From contig CAMCPL010000001.1 in assembly GCA_945876745.1 (NCBI GenBank), positions 310,001 to 374,000 on the forward strand: 64,000 nt of DNA. The letters are read 5' to 3'. Under the pieces are notes generated by a model that saw nothing but the letters and a program-made list of their open reading frames with translations, did no database searches and was not told the origin of the DNA. Both the position numbers and the translations under genes were made by a program. How positions within the stretch are numbered: position 1 is the stretch's first letter; every line of letters starts with the position of its first letter. This document shows positions 23,953-32,341 of the stretch, in pieces. Source of the stretch: an uncultured Clostridia bacterium. Lineage in GTDB: Bacteria; Bacillota; Clostridia; Oscillospirales; Acutalibacteraceae.

Positions 23953-26235
23953 TTACTCCTTGTTTTCAATGATGAGCCGTCTTTTGTCCGCCTTGCAAAG
24001 ACGTATATTCGGACAAAACGGCATATTTCCCGAATTGTGATAAGTTACATTTACTGTTTGACTGTCGCATTTAACGCTGAATTTCAGCATTACGCAGTCG
24101 CCGTTTCGGTAGTTGAAGGTCACCCCGTCGTCTGTGAAAAAGCTGTCCTCAAACTCGCCGTTTTCAACGGGATAAACCGTGAACACCGTTTCGTCCTCCT
24201 GAATGGGTAAAACGCTTCCTGCCTTGACAAAATACGGCATAGGTCTGTCGGTCGGGATTTTAAGCACAATCCATTGACCGCCGTTATAATACCTGTCGGC
24301 AAGATACCAATTGTCGGCCTTCGGAAGATATACGCTTGTGCTTTGCTTATCCTCGTCGAATATGAATGAAACGAGAATATTCCTACCGACGAGCATACAG
24401 TCGTTTTGGGCATAAAGCTCCTCGTCGTCATAGTACAAAATGAGAGGTGCGTTAATCGGTATTTCGTTTTCTACCGAATTGTAGGCGCAATTATAAAGAT
24501 ATGGAATGAGCTGACGTCTTTGCTCAAATAACGCCTTTACGCTCGGCATAATGTCCTCGTAGCTCCACGGCATTGTTGCAGAGCCGTCCTCGTTCCAGCT
24601 GTGAATAGTGAAGCGAGGCTCAAAAATTCCGTGCTCAAGCCAGCGTAAAAGAAGCTGTCTTGACGGCATTTTTCCGTGAAAGCCGCCTAAATCGTGACCG
24701 TAAAAGCCGAAGCCCGAAAGCGACATTGTAAGTCCGATATTGTGGCAATATCTCAAATCCTCAAAGCTCGTTTTATTGTCGCCCGACCACGTTTGAGACA
24801 AACGGCGAACGGCAATATTTCCGCTTCTTGTCGAAAGAAACGGACGGTTGTTCGGGCTTTGCTTTTTCTGTGCAAGGTATGAGGCTGCAACCATAAGATA
24901 GGTCAGGGTACTTCGTATTCTGCTTGCCTTGACCTCTCCGCTTGAAAAGCCGGAGCAAAGCGCCTCGGTGTCCTTGATATCAAATTCGTTGTTGTCGTTC
25001 CAAGTAGAAGTAATACCTAAATCAAGCAGGGAGGACGTCACCTTTTCGCTCCAATAATCAAAAGCGTCCCTGTTTGTAAAATCAAGATAGCTTCCGAGAC
25101 CGTCCCAAAACTCGGTAACAAACGGCGTGCCGTCCGGATTTTTTACGAAATATCCCTTTTCTTTAAGCTCGCCGTAAAGAGGGTGAGAGTTTAGAAAAGC
25201 GGGCTTGATATTCGGGATAATGTTTATTTTGCGTTGTGAAAACCTTTCTACAAATTCTTTCGGATTTGGAAATTTGTCGTAATTCCAGTTGAAGACATAC
25301 CGCCTTTCGCCGATTGAGGTGTAGCCCGATGAAAGATAGAAGCCCTGACACGGCAAATCGTATTTTTCGAGCTTATCCAAAAAGGCATACATCTGCTTTT
25401 CGGAATCCGGCGCGTCCGTGTATGCCATGGTGCTTGCGCAGTAATCAAAAGACCATTTCGGCGGAAATGCCTGCTTGCCGCACAGCCTGCAAAATTGCTG
25501 CAAAACGGACAGCTTACTGCCGAAAAATACGTAATAAACGAGGCAGTCGTCATCGGTTTTGAAGTATTTATAGGCAGGGTAGTAGTTGTTTATTTCCTTG
25601 CCGAAATCGAAGTACGAGGTGTCGGTTGTGTCATAAAAAATACCGTAGCAAAGCGCCTCGTTTTCGCAGATATAAAACGGCAGATGCTTGTATAACGGGT
25701 CGCTGTTCTTTGCGCTGTAGCCCATACAGTCAACCGTTTCGATACGAAACGACCTGCCGGATTTATCAAGTGCACCGCCCTTGTCGCCCAAGCCGTAAAT
25801 ATGCTCGTTCTCACTTCGTGTTATGTAGTGATACAAGCCGTCGCCGAACTCCTTTTGAAAATTATAGGCAAGCGGCTTTCTGTCGGCAAAAACAGCTTTT
25901 CCGGCGTATGCATAGCTTAAAAGAAAATTCCTTTTGTCAAGCGTAATATCAACTCCGCAGGGAAGAGAGAAGAAATCCTCACTTTCCCGATTTTCGGCTT
26001 TTATCCTGCATAAATCAAAGCCGTCGGTGCTCAATCTCTCCCTGCCGTCAAGCAAAAGCTTGTTTGTCGGATTGATGCAAAAGGTCGGCAAAAGCTCGGC
26101 GTTCTTTTTGTATATCGCAACTCGAATACTGCTTTGACTTATGAAATCAATTTGTGCAATATTGTCGTCACATTCGTAAATTCTACTGCTTTCGTCTGCG
26201 GCAGTAAGTGTGAAGCAATGGTTGAATTTCGGCAT
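23953..26235 (-). CDS. Glycoside hydrolase family 31 (alpha-glucosidase/alpha-xylosidase type)
   Basis: A 760-residue cytosolic enzyme without signal peptide. It has an N-terminal beta-sandwich (to about 240), a TIM barrel with WSFDYCASTMAY, the nucleophile in STWNDNNEF (family WNDMNE, about 413), the acid/base region SQTWSGDNKTSF (about 483), HDLGGFHGKMP and PRFTIHSWNEDG, then C-terminal beta domains. It cleaves terminal alpha-linked sugars; alpha-xyloside or alpha-glucoside cannot be decided by eye. The stop of the upstream esterase overlaps its ATG by one base (TAATG). Confidence 0.92.
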   Translation of the reverse strand: MPKFNHCFTLTAADESSRIYECDDNIAQIDFISQSSIRVAIYKKNAELLPTFCINPTNKLLLDGRERLSTDGFDLCRIKAENRESEDFFSLPCGVDITLDKRNFLLSYAYAGKAVFADRKPLAYNFQKEFGDGLYHYITRSENEHIYGLGDKGGALDKSGRSFRIETVDCMGYSAKNSDPLYKHLPFYICENEALCYGIFYDTTDTSYFDFGKEINNYYPAYKYFKTDDDCLVYYVFFGSKLSVLQQFCRLCGKQAFPPKWSFDYCASTMAYTDAPDSEKQMYAFLDKLEKYDLPCQGFYLSSGYTSIGERRYVFNWNYDKFPNPKEFVERFSQRKINIIPNIKPAFLNSHPLYGELKEKGYFVKNPDGTPFVTEFWDGLGSYLDFTNRDAFDYWSEKVTSSLLDLGITSTWNDNNEFDIKDTEALCSGFSSGEVKASRIRSTLTYLMVAASYLAQKKQSPNNRPFLSTRSGNIAVRRLSQTWSGDNKTSFEDLRYCHNIGLTMSLSGFGFYGHDLGGFHGKMPSRQLLLRWLEHGIFEPRFTIHSWNEDGSATMPWSYEDIMPSVKALFEQRRQLIPYLYNCAYNSVENEIPINAPLILYYDDEELYAQNDCMLVGRNILVSFIFDEDKQSTSVYLPKADNWYLADRYYNGGQWIVLKIPTDRPMPYFVKAGSVLPIQEDETVFTVYPVENGEFEDSFFTDDGVTFNYRNGDCVMLKFSVKCDSQTVNVTYHNSGNMPFCPNIRLCKADKRRLIIENKE

Positions 26236-27569
26236 TATACTGTTTTTCCTTTACCTGTAAATGTGTATTTTATGTTGTCCCATGTGTGCCAGCTGTCACA
26301 TTCTGTTTTTTCGCAAAACGACATCGGCTTTTTGTAGTTAATTTCCCAAGTCGGTATTGACTTGCAATTCGGGTTTTGCGTTTTTGCAAATTGTGCAATA
26401 GCGTCGCTTAACTGTTCGGATATTTTGTAGTCAACCTCTTCAAACGGTCGCCAGTTGAAATCGAGAGTTGAAAAGGCATAGAGCAAATCGGCAGAATGCC
26501 ACGCTCCCATATCGTCGCCGGGTAGGAAACGGTTGAAGTTGTAAAGCCAGCATTTTCCGTTTTTGCTTTGAATATGGCGAGCATATTTTTTCGTTACCGC
26601 TTCGAGCACAATCGGAATCATATCCGTACAGGTTGAGCCGATAATGCAGGGAATATCCGGTAGGGATTTTAAGGTGAAATCGTTTTTGCAGATGATTTTT
26701 TCATCGTAGACGGGGAAGGTGTAGGGCATACTGAATTTGCTTTCCTTACACGCCTTGAGCCAAGCGTAATAAAGCTTTTTTGCATCGACGTTCTTCAGCT
26801 CGTTAATAGATTTAACACCTGCGTTTTCGATGATTTTGTCCCAAAACGGTGTGATTTTTTCAATACTCAACGGTTTTAGAAGACATCTTTGAAGTCCTGC
26901 GCCGCTTTGCATAATCGCACCCTTGATTTTGTTTTTAAGCAGGGGATTGCTCAGGTGAATATCAACGCTCATTGCGCCTGCGCTTTGTCCCATAAGAGTA
27001 ATATTTTCGGGATTTCCGCCGAATGACGAGATGTTTTTGATTACCCATTTTATAGCGGCTGTTTGGTCATACAGTCCGAAGTTTGCAAGAATTTCGCCGT
27101 CCTTTTTCAAATCCTTGTGAGCGCAAAAGCCGTAGGGACCGAGACGGTAGTTCATTGCAACGGTGATAATTCCTTTTTCGGCAAGGCGTTCGCCCTTTAT
27201 ATGACCCTCGTCGGTGCTTCCGCCCGTGAAGCTTCCGCCGTGAATGAATATCAAAACAGGGCAGTTTTCGGCATTCTTCGGAGCCCAGATATTCAGAAAA
27301 TGGCAGTCCTCGCTGTATGTAAAATGAAGCCCTTTTCTAAATTCGATATGATAAAACGGATTGACCTTTGCATCGTCATCAAAGGCTCTGTGCTGATAAC
27401 AGCACGCCTTGTATTCGGTTGCGTCGTACACGCCGTCCCATTTTTTCTGTTCAACAGGCATTTCGTATCTTTCGGCTCTTGCGTAACGCACGCCTCGAAA
27501 TTCGTAACATTTTTCGCCGTTTATTCCTTTGATTTCGCCGCAGGGCGTTGATTTTGTAATATATCCCAT
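26235..27569 (-). CDS. Carboxylesterase, type B
   Basis: A 444-residue alpha/beta hydrolase without signal peptide. Features: EFRGVRYARAERYE and EDCHFLNIWAP (family blocks), oxyanion loop FIHGGSFTGGST, nucleophile serine in MGQSAGAMS (about 195), and the histidine in GAWHSADLLYAF late in the chain. As first gene of the GH31-transporter operon it probably removes acyl groups (acetyl or feruloyl) from an imported oligosaccharide; this is inference from context. AAGGTAGG precedes the ATG. Confidence 0.88.
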   Translation of the reverse strand: MGYITKSTPCGEIKGINGEKCYEFRGVRYARAERYEMPVEQKKWDGVYDATEYKACCYQHRAFDDDAKVNPFYHIEFRKGLHFTYSEDCHFLNIWAPKNAENCPVLIFIHGGSFTGGSTDEGHIKGERLAEKGIITVAMNYRLGPYGFCAHKDLKKDGEILANFGLYDQTAAIKWVIKNISSFGGNPENITLMGQSAGAMSVDIHLSNPLLKNKIKGAIMQSGAGLQRCLLKPLSIEKITPFWDKIIENAGVKSINELKNVDAKKLYYAWLKACKESKFSMPYTFPVYDEKIICKNDFTLKSLPDIPCIIGSTCTDMIPIVLEAVTKKYARHIQSKNGKCWLYNFNRFLPGDDMGAWHSADLLYAFSTLDFNWRPFEEVDYKISEQLSDAIAQFAKTQNPNCKSIPTWEINYKKPMSFCEKTECDSWHTWDNIKYTFTGKGKTV

Positions 27570-27593
27570 AGTAAAACCTACCTTTTCAGATTT

Positions 27594-27622
27594 ATTTTAC
27601 CAAATTTTTTCAGTAATATCAA
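27594..27622 (-). promoter_or_regulatory. SigmaA-type promoter for the esterase-GH31-GPH operon
   Basis: On the minus strand TTGATA, 17 bp, TAAAAT, 25 bp upstream of the esterase start. Confidence 0.6.
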
Positions 27623-27644
27623 TGTTGTATGAAAAAATAAAATA

Positions 27645-27667
27645 CTGCAAGCCGTGACAGCTTGCAG
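27645..27667 (-). terminator. Terminator after the MATE gene
   Basis: On the minus strand CTGCAAGC-tgtcacg-GCTTGCAG followed by a T-rich tract, just past the stop at 27681. Confidence 0.8.
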
Positions 27668-27680
27668 CAGAAAACGATTA

Positions 27681-29027
27681 TTATTGCTTTTGCGAAAAGC
27701 ATTTTTTGAAATTTCTTCGGTAAACAAGTGCGCTGACTGCGGCGGTCAAAAGCTCCGTTACGGGAAAAGCAACGAACACGCCGTTTGCTCCGATTATTCT
27801 GCCGAACAAAAACGCAAGCGGAATTATTACGGCGGTGTAGCGCATAAACGAAATTATGAGAGACTGCACTCCTTTTCCGAGAGCCTCCAACACTCCGCAG
27901 CAGGTGACGGATACTGCCGAAAAAATGAAGCCTATGCAGATTACTCTCAATGCAGCTGCACCGATATTGACTGTTTCGGGACTTGATGTGAAAATTCCCA
28001 TAAGCTGCTTCGGTATGACGAGTGAAAGCAGAACACCGAGCGCCATTACCGATGATATAAGAATAACGGTTGTTTTGAAAATCTGCTTTACTCTCTCGCG
28101 CTCGCGTGCGCCGTAATTGAAGCTGACAAGAGGTCTAACACCCTGAATAATGCCGTTTGCCGAAAGATAAATAAATGTTTGAAGCTTGTAGTATGCGCCG
28201 AGAACGAGAACATATTTATCGCCGAAAACTGCTAAAATTCCGTTGAGTGAGGATATCAAAAGCGACGGCAGAGCCATATTGAGCGTTGCCGGAATACCGA
28301 CGGAATAAAGACTTTTGAGCATATTTTTGTCAAATGAAATATGCTTGATTTTGAGCTTTATGGGAATGGGGGACATGAATAGACAAATTATGTAAACCAG
28401 AAGCGTTACGCTTTGTCCGATACCCGTTGCCCAAGCCGCGCCCGACATTCCCATTTCGGGGAAAAAGCCTATTCCGAATATCATCAGCGGGTCGAGAATG
28501 ATGTTTGTTACAAATCCGCAAATCATACTTATCATTGAGATATTCATTTTTCCGACAGACTGAAATATTTTTTCAAGGGAAATGCCGAGCATAATTACAA
28601 CGCTGAACAAAAATGCCCTGTTTGAGTATTCGAGCCCCATATTGATTATACTCTCGCTTTCGGTGTACATCATCAAAAAACGCTTCATACCCAAAAGGCA
28701 TACGACCATAAGTATGATCCCGTGAACGGCGCTTAACAAAAGACCTGTCACAGCCGCAGAATTTGCGCCCTTTTGCTTGTTTGCGCCGAGGCAATATGCA
28801 ATTCTTGCGTTCATTCCCACTCCGAAGCCGACGGCGAGCGCGGTCATAAGATTTTGAACGGGATAAACGAGCGAAAGCGCCGTCATTGCGTCCTCGCTGA
28901 TTTTTGCAACAAAGTAGCTGTCTACGATATTATAAAGCGAATTTACCGCCATCGAAATCACCATCGGCAGCGACATAGAAACAACAAGCGGAAAAATTTT
29001 CTTTTCTTTCATAAAATTCCTGTCCAT
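27681..29027 (-). CDS. MATE-family multidrug/sodium antiporter
   Basis: A protein of about 448 residues with 12 predicted membrane helices in two MATE repeats: PLVVSMSLPMVISMAVNSLYNI then VDSYFVAKISEDAMTALSLV, and the later ANGIIQGVRPLVSFNYGA. It exports cationic drugs or metabolites. Two starts are possible: 29027 (GAGGTGG very close) or 29012 (MKEKKIFP, after CAGGA); the track's start 9 codons upstream is unlikely. The leader contains a terminator-type hairpin directly in front of the gene, implying attenuation control. Confidence 0.88.
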   Translation of the reverse strand: MDRNFMKEKKIFPLVVSMSLPMVISMAVNSLYNIVDSYFVAKISEDAMTALSLVYPVQNLMTALAVGFGVGMNARIAYCLGANKQKGANSAAVTGLLLSAVHGIILMVVCLLGMKRFLMMYTESESIINMGLEYSNRAFLFSVVIMLGISLEKIFQSVGKMNISMISMICGFVTNIILDPLMIFGIGFFPEMGMSGAAWATGIGQSVTLLVYIICLFMSPIPIKLKIKHISFDKNMLKSLYSVGIPATLNMALPSLLISSLNGILAVFGDKYVLVLGAYYKLQTFIYLSANGIIQGVRPLVSFNYGARERERVKQIFKTTVILISSVMALGVLLSLVIPKQLMGIFTSSPETVNIGAAALRVICIGFIFSAVSVTCCGVLEALGKGVQSLIISFMRYTAVIIPLAFLFGRIIGANGVFVAFPVTELLTAAVSALVYRRNFKKCFSQKQ

Positions 29028-29040
29028 ATTCCACCTCAAC

Positions 29041-29073
29041 AAAAAACGCCGCACAGCTTATTACTGTGCGGCG
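29041..29073 (-). promoter_or_regulatory. Terminator-type attenuator in the MATE leader
   Basis: Minus strand: perfect 10-bp stem CGCCGCACAG-taataag-CTGTGCGGCG followed by six T, placed between the promoter at 29125 and the MATE ribosome site. Nothing but the MATE leader enters it, so it must be a conditional terminator. Upstream leader bases include a small CCC-tttt-GGG hairpin that could compete. Confidence 0.7.
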
Positions 29074-29124
29074 AAAAAAGATTACTCTTCAAAAATCCAC
29101 TCCCAAAAGGGTTTTGCTATGAGC

Positions 29125-29153
29125 AATATATCATATTCTTCATAGTTAGTCAA
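29125..29153 (-). promoter_or_regulatory. SigmaA-type promoter for the MATE gene
   Basis: On the minus strand TTGACT, 17 bp, TATATT; the transcript leader is about 95 nt and includes the attenuator hairpin. Confidence 0.65.
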
Positions 29154-29183
29154 TATGAAATTCACATTATAGAAATGATAAGG

Positions 29184-29211
29184 TTGACAAATATGGTTTT
29201 TGTGGTATAAT
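29184..29211 (+). promoter_or_regulatory. Antisense-RNA promoter, type I TA-like module copy 1
   Basis: TTGACA, 16 bp, TATAAT. The same spacing occurs for the corresponding promoter in copy 2. Confidence 0.75.
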
Positions 29212-29217
29212 AAAAGC

Positions 29218-29310
29218 AGATAAGGAGCTTGCCGATAGACGGTTAGCCCCTGATTGGATTATTTAGAAATAATCGCTAACTTTCTCAGGGTCAGGCGATT
29301 ATTTCTTTTT
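29218..29310 (+). ncRNA. Candidate antitoxin RNA, module copy 1
   Basis: An RNA of about 90 nt from the promoter at 29184 to a terminator (AGAAATAATCGC pairing with GCGATTATTTCT, then T-run). Its 5' end AGATAAGGAGCTTGCCGATA is part of a 33-nt stretch identical in copy 2. Its 3' end is antisense to the end of the peptide gene on the other strand. The conserved TTAGCCCC segment can pair for about five bases with the peptide gene's ribosome site. Confidence 0.7.
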
Positions 29311-29379
29311 GTTATCGGTTGCCTTTATGTAACCTGTGGCTACAATAATAAAAATTATCGCCAATATCAAGTATTCCAT
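29299..29379 (-). CDS. 26-residue membrane peptide, putative type I toxin (copy 1)
   Basis: ATG at 29379 after AAGGGGG (7-base spacing); 26 codons ending in AAK-type basic tail. It starts MEYLILAIIFIIVATGYI, a single membrane helix, then a short charged tail. It is 21/26 identical to copy 2, all five differences are conservative, and eight further codons differ silently, which is evidence that the peptide is selected. Its 3' end lies inside the terminator stem shared with the antisense RNA. No named toxin family is recognised; the architecture resembles type I toxins. Confidence 0.75.
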   Translation of the reverse strand: MEYLILAIIFIIVATGYIKATDNKKK

Positions 29380-29460
29380 AGCAACACCCCCTTAAACCTA
29401 TAAAGGCTTGGGGCAAGATTTAACCGCCTACCGTTATGGTAGTTTTCCTTATCCTACAAA

Positions 29461-29489
29461 ATTATACATAATTCGATTAATGTTGTCAA
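29461..29489 (-). promoter_or_regulatory. Peptide-gene promoter, module copy 1
   Basis: On the minus strand TTGACA, 17 bp, TATAAT, a consensus promoter. The leader is about 75 nt, with GATAAGGAAAACTACCATAA at its 5' end as in copy 2. Confidence 0.8.
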
Positions 29490-29599
29490 TGTTTTACAGC
29501 ATTAACCGGTAAAAATTGTAAATGAAATAATCATCGTTATTTGAATCACGGTTGATTATTTCTTTTTTATTTCCTCTTTGTAAATTTGATAATCAAATC

Positions 29600-29628
29600 T
29601 TGTATTTTGGTCGGATATAATATATAAT
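29600..29628 (+). promoter_or_regulatory. SigmaA-type promoter for ymdB and downstream genes
   Basis: TTGTAT, 17 bp, TATAAT, 36 bp upstream of the TTG start of ymdB; a further AT-rich TATAAT lies closer to the gene. Confidence 0.5.
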
Positions 29629-29663
29629 AAAATAGACTATAATATTTAAGAAACGGTGAAGCT

Positions 29664-30437
29664 TTGAAATTTTTGGCTATCGGCGATGTTGTATCGTCGC
29701 AGGGGTGCGAATATCTGCGTGATGTTCTGCCGAAATTAAAAAGAGAATACGGTGCCGATTTCGTTATTGTCAACGGCGAAAACAGCGCAGTCGGAAACGG
29801 CGTTACTCCCAAGAGCGCTCAGCATATTTTCAACAGCGGCGCAGACGTGATTACTCTGGGCAATCATGCACTCAAGCGTCCTGAAATTTATGATTATCTC
29901 GACAGTAACGAGTTTATTATTCGTCCGTGTAATTTTCATTCCTCGGCTCCGGGAAACGGCTCGGTTATTCTTGACAAGGGCGCAAGCCGAATTGCAATAA
30001 TCAATTTGCAGGGTACGGTTTATCTCGACAATAACCGCAATGCGTTTGATGCTGTTGACGAGGAAATCGAAAAGGTGAAACGCGAGGGTGCAAATATAAT
30101 CATTGTTGATTTTCACGCAGAGGCAACGAGCGAAAAGCGGGCAATGGGATTTTATCTTGACGGCAGAGTATCGGCGGTTTTCGGAACTCATACTCATACT
30201 CAAACCTCGGATGAACAGATTTTGCCGCTCGGTACGGGATATATTACCGACCTCGGAATGACGGGACCGTATTATTCGGTGCTCGGAATTGAGCCGAAAA
30301 TTGCAATACAAAAGCTGAAAACGAATATGCCTGTCAGGTTTTCGAATCCCGACGGACCGTGCACCTTGGAGGGAATATTCTTCGAGGTCGACAACAAAAG
30401 CGCAAAAACCGTTCACATAGAAAGGTTTAGAAAATGA
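29664..30437 (+). CDS. ymdB: YmdB-family metallophosphodiesterase (TIGR00282)
   Basis: A 257-residue binuclear metal phosphodiesterase. Motifs: GDVVSSQG, VNGENSAVGNGVTPK, TLGNHALKRPEIYDY, DFHAEATSEKRAMGFYLDGR and FGTHTHTQTSDE. The Bacillus homologue hydrolyses 2',3'- or 3',5'-cyclic nucleotides and influences biofilm and RNA turnover. It starts at a TTG (MKFLAIGDV) after GGTGA. It overlaps the next gene by 4 bp (ATGA). In many Firmicutes ymdB follows rny (RNase Y); no rny is seen here. Confidence 0.92.
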   Translation: MKFLAIGDVVSSQGCEYLRDVLPKLKREYGADFVIVNGENSAVGNGVTPKSAQHIFNSGADVITLGNHALKRPEIYDYLDSNEFIIRPCNFHSSAPGNGSVILDKGASRIAIINLQGTVYLDNNRNAFDAVDEEIEKVKREGANIIIVDFHAEATSEKRAMGFYLDGRVSAVFGTHTHTQTSDEQILPLGTGYITDLGMTGPYYSVLGIEPKIAIQKLKTNMPVRFSNPDGPCTLEGIFFEVDNKSAKTVHIERFRK

Positions 30438-31921
30438 CGAAAAGAATAATCGCCGTGCTTTGCTCGCTTGTTATTATTGCCGCAACTATGTGCGCCTGCA
30501 GTAAGGAAAACGTGCAAAGTCAACGCCCGATAATAAATGAGCAGTCGGCTCAAATCGTCACCGATACAACCGGCTTTAAGCTGAGCTATACTCAATCCGA
30601 CTCGCTTTCGCCGTATGAGTCCGACTCGCTGAACAATCATATTGTGCAGGATTTAGTGTTTGAATCACTGTTTAGAATAGACGAGGAGCTTGATGTTCAA
30701 CCCGAAATAGCAACCTCCTATTCGTATTCCGACCCTACTACGTTGAATGTAACGATAATAAGCGGTCTGAAATTTTCAGACGACAGCGTTCTTGATGCCG
30801 ACAGCGTTGTTGAAGCGTTCAATCTCGCCAAGGAGTCGCCGTATTGGCAAAGCTCGCTGGAAGCAATACGAAATGCAAGAGTGTTGAGTGCAACCGAAAT
30901 TGCCTTCGATTTGAACTATCCCGATAAATATGCCCACAGATTGCTGACATTTTATATCGCAAGGTCAACTCAGGGCGACAGTAAGTTCCCGATAGGAAGC
31001 GGAAGATATGCTTTTACAGAGGGTGACGGAAAGCTGTATGTTGAGGTTAATCCTCTTTACCGTGAGGAATTTACTCCGAGATTTACAAAAATTCAGCTCG
31101 TGAACGTTCCTGCAACCGACTCGATAAATAACGCACTTAATATCGGAAATATCAGCTATGCCTACCGTGATGCGGCAACCGACGAGATTTCAAGGCTCAA
31201 ATGCAGCAAAAAAAAGGTAAGTCAAAACAATCTTGTTTATCTCGGCGTTAACTCAAAAAGCGGCATAACCGCAAACGCAGATATACGCCGTGCAATATCG
31301 CTTGCACTGGACAGAGCAACTATCGTAAAAAGCGCATATCAGGGATATGCAAAGGCGGCGACATCAATTTATCACCCGAACTCAAGCCTCGGCAGACAAA
31401 CGCAGATGTTTTCGTCTGCTTCGGATACGGCAGCGGCAAAGCAGGCAATATCTCAAAGCGAAGTGTCGGGCAGGTCAATCAGCATACTTGTTAACGAAAA
31501 CACAAACAGAAAATCAGCCGCAACGCTTATTAAGCAACAGCTTGAGGCGGTCGGATTTTATGTCGACATAAAATCGCTGTCCAACGACGCTTATGTTCAG
31601 GCACTTGAAAGCGAGAGCTTCGACCTTTATATAGGCGAAACGAAGCTGCCGTTTGATATGCGCCTTACGGGCTTTTTCACCGAGGGCGCAAGCACAAGCT
31701 ACGGTATTGACCAAGAGTGCAACGCTGCATTGGAATACAATAGTTTTTTGGGCGGCGGTGCCGAAATAGGAAAATTCACTCTCGCTTTTTCGGTTGATAT
31801 GCCGTTTATTCCGATACTCTACCGTGACGCCGTAATATGCTATTCTAAGGCAATGCGCGGAGATATGCAGGGTTATTTCGGAAATTATTTTTCAAATATT
31901 CAAGATTGGTATTATAATTAA
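30434..31921 (+). CDS. Peptide/nickel-type ABC transporter substrate-binding lipoprotein (SBP family 5)
   Basis: A 495-residue secreted lipoprotein: signal peptide with cleavage before Cys22 (IIAATMCAC), then an SBP_bac_5 domain with NNHIVQDLVFESLFRID near the N-terminus, SDDSVLDADSVVEAFNLAKE, and DIRRAISLALDRATIVKSAY in the middle. It binds oligopeptides or similar ligands outside the membrane. No permease or ATPase genes adjoin, so it is an orphan that must borrow a transporter or act as a sensor. It is translationally coupled to ymdB. Confidence 0.88.
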   Translation: MTKRIIAVLCSLVIIAATMCACSKENVQSQRPIINEQSAQIVTDTTGFKLSYTQSDSLSPYESDSLNNHIVQDLVFESLFRIDEELDVQPEIATSYSYSDPTTLNVTIISGLKFSDDSVLDADSVVEAFNLAKESPYWQSSLEAIRNARVLSATEIAFDLNYPDKYAHRLLTFYIARSTQGDSKFPIGSGRYAFTEGDGKLYVEVNPLYREEFTPRFTKIQLVNVPATDSINNALNIGNISYAYRDAATDEISRLKCSKKKVSQNNLVYLGVNSKSGITANADIRRAISLALDRATIVKSAYQGYAKAATSIYHPNSSLGRQTQMFSSASDTAAAKQAISQSEVSGRSISILVNENTNRKSAATLIKQQLEAVGFYVDIKSLSNDAYVQALESESFDLYIGETKLPFDMRLTGFFTEGASTSYGIDQECNAALEYNSFLGGGAEIGKFTLAFSVDMPFIPILYRDAVICYSKAMRGDMQGYFGNYFSNIQDWYYN

Positions 31922-31943
31922 TTCGCTCAATAGGAGGTAATGT

Positions 31944-32321
31944 ATGATTAAATATGAAAACCAAAACGGTTATATTGAAATAACTAACAGCTATTTTGCA
32001 AAATTAGTGGGCAATGCCGCACAAAGCTGCTTTGGCGTAACGAGAATGGTAAATTCAAATCCGGTGCAGAGCATCAAGTCGGCTATTATTAACCGCGTTG
32101 AAAGAGCTTCCGAGCTTGACAACTCAAATCAGGGCGTTGTTATAAAAAGTGTAAACGGCGCGCTTGTTGTCGACCTCTCAATTGCCGTTTCTTACGGTGT
32201 AAATATCAATGCGATTGCCGACAGTATTGTCAATAAGGTGCGCTATACAATCGAAAGCGCAACCGACCTTAAGGTGTCGGAGGTAAATGTGCACATAGAG
32301 GGAATTGACAGTATTAACTAA
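31944..32321 (+). CDS. yloU: Asp23/Gls24 family envelope protein (YloU)
   Basis: A 125-residue Asp23 domain protein: GYIEITNSYFAKLVGNAA at the start and VVDLSIAVSYGVNINAIADS in the middle, with the typical VEVNVHI-like end (SEVNVHIEGI). Members associate with membrane partners and the cell envelope; YloU is nearly always encoded before YloV as here (20-bp gap). Ribosome site AGGAGG. Confidence 0.92.
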   Translation: MIKYENQNGYIEITNSYFAKLVGNAAQSCFGVTRMVNSNPVQSIKSAIINRVERASELDNSNQGVVIKSVNGALVVDLSIAVSYGVNINAIADSIVNKVRYTIESATDLKVSEVNVHIEGIDSIN

Positions 32322-32341
32322 CCGGAGGAATTGGAAATATT

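Noticed and set aside
25934-26337. Plus-strand ORFs inside GH31 and esterase genes
   Set aside because: Overlap well-supported catalytic genes on the minus strand.
29118-29147. Short leader peptide (ATGAAGAATATG...) upstream of the MATE attenuator
   Set aside because: Its ATG lies within the promoter spacer, upstream of the transcription start, so it cannot be translated from that promoter.
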